From positions 124,001-188,000 of the forward strand of contig JANQEE010000045.1 in assembly GCA_028278525.1 (NCBI GenBank): a DNA stretch of 64,000 bases, in the 5' to 3' direction. This stretch comes from Minwuiaceae bacterium (GTDB taxonomy: Bacteria > Pseudomonadota > Alphaproteobacteria > Minwuiales > Minwuiaceae). A program made the translations under genes and the position numbers. The first letter of the stretch is position 1; each line of letters opens with the position of its first letter. The notes under the pieces are model-generated. The model saw only the letters and a list, made by a program, of their open reading frames with translations, did no database searches and was not told the origin of the DNA. Below, one piece after another: positions 62,233 to 64,000 of this stretch.

Positions 62233-62397
62233 GGAGGCCCTTTATCGCCAAGCCATGGCGTTCGCCAGCCGTTTTATGCGGTGTCAGAAAATTATCAGGA
62301 AAAAGACAGGAGTCGCTCAAGCGTGGGCGTTTCCGCTGCCTTAGACAACCGCTCCAGCAACAGCGCCGGATGGCGGTGGAACAACGGAAGCGAGACA
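62233..62397. promoter_or_regulatory. Divergent promoter region between the paralogous regulator and a methyltransferase
   Basis: 165 bases with an AT-rich centre (about 62270-62310, CAGAAAATTATCAGGAAAAA) where promoters for both directions would lie. GGAAG serves as ribosome-binding site for the methyltransferase ATG at 62398. No clear palindrome is seen. Confidence 0.4.
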
Positions 62398-63222
62398 ATG
62401 ACCTATCAAAGCGCACACCTGGCCAAGGCAGCCGCAACCTATAACGCCGCCGCCGACCATTTCGACCATGCCCCGCTGTCGTTCTGGGACCGCTATGGAC
62501 GGCGGACCGTCGAGCGGCTGAACCTGGCGCCCGGCGCCGCGGTGCTGGACGTCGGCTGCGGCAGCGGCGCGTCGGCCCTGCCGGCCGCCGAGCAGGTCGG
62601 CCCGACGGGCAGCGTGACCGGGGTGGACGTGGCCGGCGGGCTGCTGGCGGCGGCGCGGACCAAGGCCGCCAACCGCGGCCTGAGCAACGTCGAGTTCCGC
62701 GAAGCCGATATGGGCGACCTGGACTATCCGGACGCGCAATTCGATGCCGTGGTCTGCGTCTTCGCGATCTTTTTCGTGCCCGACATGGAGCGCCAGATCG
62801 CCGAACTCTGGCGCATGGTCCGGCCCGGCGGGCAGTTGGCGGTCACCACCTGGGGCCCGCGCATGCTGGAGCCGGGATCGGAAGCCTTTTGGTCGGCGGT
62901 CGCGACCGAGCGCCCCGACTTGCGCGCCACGTTTAATCCGTGGGACCGCATAAGCGAACCCGCCCAAGTCAAACAGCTTTTTGAAGACGCCGGCATTACA
63001 CAAGCCTCCGCCGTCCCGGAAACCGGCTGCCAGAAACTCGCCATGCCGGAAGATTGGTGGACCATCGTTTTGGGCGCCGGCTTTCGCTGGACGGTCGATC
63101 AGTTGAACCGCGACGCCGCCGAGCGGGTGCGGGCAGCAAATATCGCACGCCTGCGCCGGGACGGCGTAAGCGCGGTCGAAACCAACGTTATCTACGCGGC
63201 AGCAACCAAACCGAAAGACTGA
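62398..63222 (+). CDS. Class I SAM-dependent methyltransferase (UbiE-like)
   Basis: A 274-residue methyltransferase with motif I VLDVGCGSGASALPAAE near residues 49-65, an acidic second-strand end GVDVAGG and the later FDAVVCVFAIFFVPDME. The start is the ATG at 62398, preceded by GGAAGCGAGAC; the long open frame upstream is the mirror of the regulator. Typical of UbiE/MerB-like small-molecule methyltransferases, but no specific substrate can be named. 48 bases before the peroxiredoxin gene on the same strand. Confidence 0.85.
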   Translation: MTYQSAHLAKAAATYNAAADHFDHAPLSFWDRYGRRTVERLNLAPGAAVLDVGCGSGASALPAAEQVGPTGSVTGVDVAGGLLAAARTKAANRGLSNVEFREADMGDLDYPDAQFDAVVCVFAIFFVPDMERQIAELWRMVRPGGQLAVTTWGPRMLEPGSEAFWSAVATERPDLRATFNPWDRISEPAQVKQLFEDAGITQASAVPETGCQKLAMPEDWWTIVLGAGFRWTVDQLNRDAAERVRAANIARLRRDGVSAVETNVIYAAATKPKD

Positions 63223-63270
63223 CGCCGCCAGTCGCCCCACAGAAACCGAGACGAAGCGAAGGAGAGAAAG

Positions 63271-63930
63271 ATGAGTTTGCGTATTGGCGATATCGCGCCG
63301 GATTTCGAGGCGGAGACCACCGAAGGCAAGATCAAATTCCACGACTGGATCGGCGACCAATGGGCCATCCTGTTTTCGCACCCGAAGGACTTTACGCCGG
63401 TCTGCACCACCGAGCTTGGCGCGGTGGCCCGGCAGAAGCCGGAGTTCGAGGCGCGCAACGTGAAGGTGATCGGGCTGAGCGTCGATTCCGTGGAGGACCA
63501 CAACCGCTGGGCCAAGGACATCGCGGAAACCCAGGGCATCGCCCCGAACTTCCCGATGATCGGCGACCCGGAACTGACGGTGGCCAAGCTCTACGACATG
63601 CTGCCGACGGTTGCCAACGGCGGCGCGGCGACGCGCACGGCCGCGGACAACGCGACCGTGCGTAACGTGTTCGTCATCGGACCGGACAAGCTGATCAAGC
63701 TGACGATCGCCTATCCGATGAGCACCGGCCGCAACTTCGACGAGGTGCTGCGGGTGATCGACTCGCTGCAACTGACCGCGCAGCACAGCGTGGCCACGCC
63801 GGTGAACTGGCAACAGGGCGAGGACGTGATCATCGTGCCGGCGGTATCCGACGAAAAGGCCCGGGAGAAGTTCCCGAACGGCTGGGTCGCGCCGAAACCG
63901 TACCTGCGGATCGTGCCGCAGCCGAAGTGA
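63271..63930 (+). CDS. 1-Cys peroxiredoxin (Prx6 group)
   Basis: A thiol peroxidase reducing peroxides, 219 residues. The peroxidatic Cys45 lies in HPKDFTPVCTTELG. The length and the C-terminal extension (about 165-219, including PVNWQQGEDVIIVPAVSD) match the Prx6/1-Cys subgroup and no second resolving cysteine is seen. ATG 63271 follows GGAGAGAAAG. It is in the same direction as the preceding methyltransferase and may share a transcript. Confidence 0.93.
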   Translation: MSLRIGDIAPDFEAETTEGKIKFHDWIGDQWAILFSHPKDFTPVCTTELGAVARQKPEFEARNVKVIGLSVDSVEDHNRWAKDIAETQGIAPNFPMIGDPELTVAKLYDMLPTVANGGAATRTAADNATVRNVFVIGPDKLIKLTIAYPMSTGRNFDEVLRVIDSLQLTAQHSVATPVNWQQGEDVIIVPAVSDEKAREKFPNGWVAPKPYLRIVPQPK

Positions 63931-63974
63931 CCGATACGGTCGAAACAACCCAACACATCGAAGGGGGTAGAATC

Positions 63975-64000
63975 ATGAATGCAAAACCTATGGCGACCAG
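63975..64000 (+). CDS. Start of an unidentified gene, cut by the window end
   Basis: The ATG at 63975 follows AAGGGGG at a normal distance, 44 bases after the peroxiredoxin stop. Only the first eight residues (MNAKPMAT) are inside the window, so no function can be given. Confidence 0.35.

Overview
The window reads as a high-GC alphaproteobacterial chromosome, probably Rhodospirillales-like. The evidence is the gene order (hisI/folE, a two-cysteine Fe-S scaffold and yidD), complete nos denitrification genes, a DNR-type Crp/Fnr regulator and TAT-dependent NosZ. No rRNA, tRNA or CRISPR array was seen. Coding density is high and most genes sit in tight operons with ATGA-type overlaps.

1-11.9 kb is a zinc homeostasis island. 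One near-perfect Zur operator (1751-1770) lies between two divergent operons. Leftward run folE, a hisI that has lost a zinc cysteine, and a COG0523 GTPase cut by the window edge. Rightward run zur, a His-rich COG0523 GTPase, a second-type cysS, sufE, a Fe-S scaffold, a broken yidD with a small membrane ORF, then znuC-znuB-znuA. A decayed COG0523 gene lies in frame upstream of a DUF1007-NicO metal transporter pair. A MerR/CDF efflux pair with a perfect operator palindrome closes the island, so uptake, sparing and export lie together.

12.2-19.7 kb holds a peptide ABC transporter operon (SBP, two permeases, two ATPases), an M19 dipeptidase homologue with altered metal ligands, and a LysR regulator. 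A REP/MITE-like inverted repeat lies between the SBP and permease genes. 19.8-29.5 kb is iron acquisition: a ferric ABC permease and binding protein facing each other across a terminator with no ATPase beside them, a DUF3325/PepSY/DUF3649 inner-membrane set, a TonB-dependent siderophore receptor with a signalling domain, FecR and a FecI sigma factor, with Fur-like sites.

29.5-36.2 kb is an accessory stretch: an AAC(3)-I-like acetyltransferase gene broken by one base in an A run, a MetX-like alpha/beta hydrolase with a Baeyer-Villiger monooxygenase, a methyltransferase, a quinone reductase-like MDR and an MHS-type MFS transporter. 36.4-42.7 kb is a type I secretion operon (HlyD adaptor, ABC exporter) whose upstream gene encodes a 1051-residue repeat protein with a calcium-binding RTX-like end, the likely cargo.

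43.1-52.5 kb holds a Crp/Fnr regulator and the nosRZDFYLX operon for N2O reduction, with a TTGAC-N4-GTCAA box in front of nosR. Next come a flavin disulfide reductase lacking the usual C-terminal His-Glu, and a secreted cytochrome c fused to a cytochrome P460-like domain. 54.9-62.2 kb is two tandem, paralogous giant regulators (winged helix, degenerate cyclase, AAA ATPase, TPR). The window ends with a methyltransferase, a 1-Cys peroxiredoxin and the first codons of another gene.
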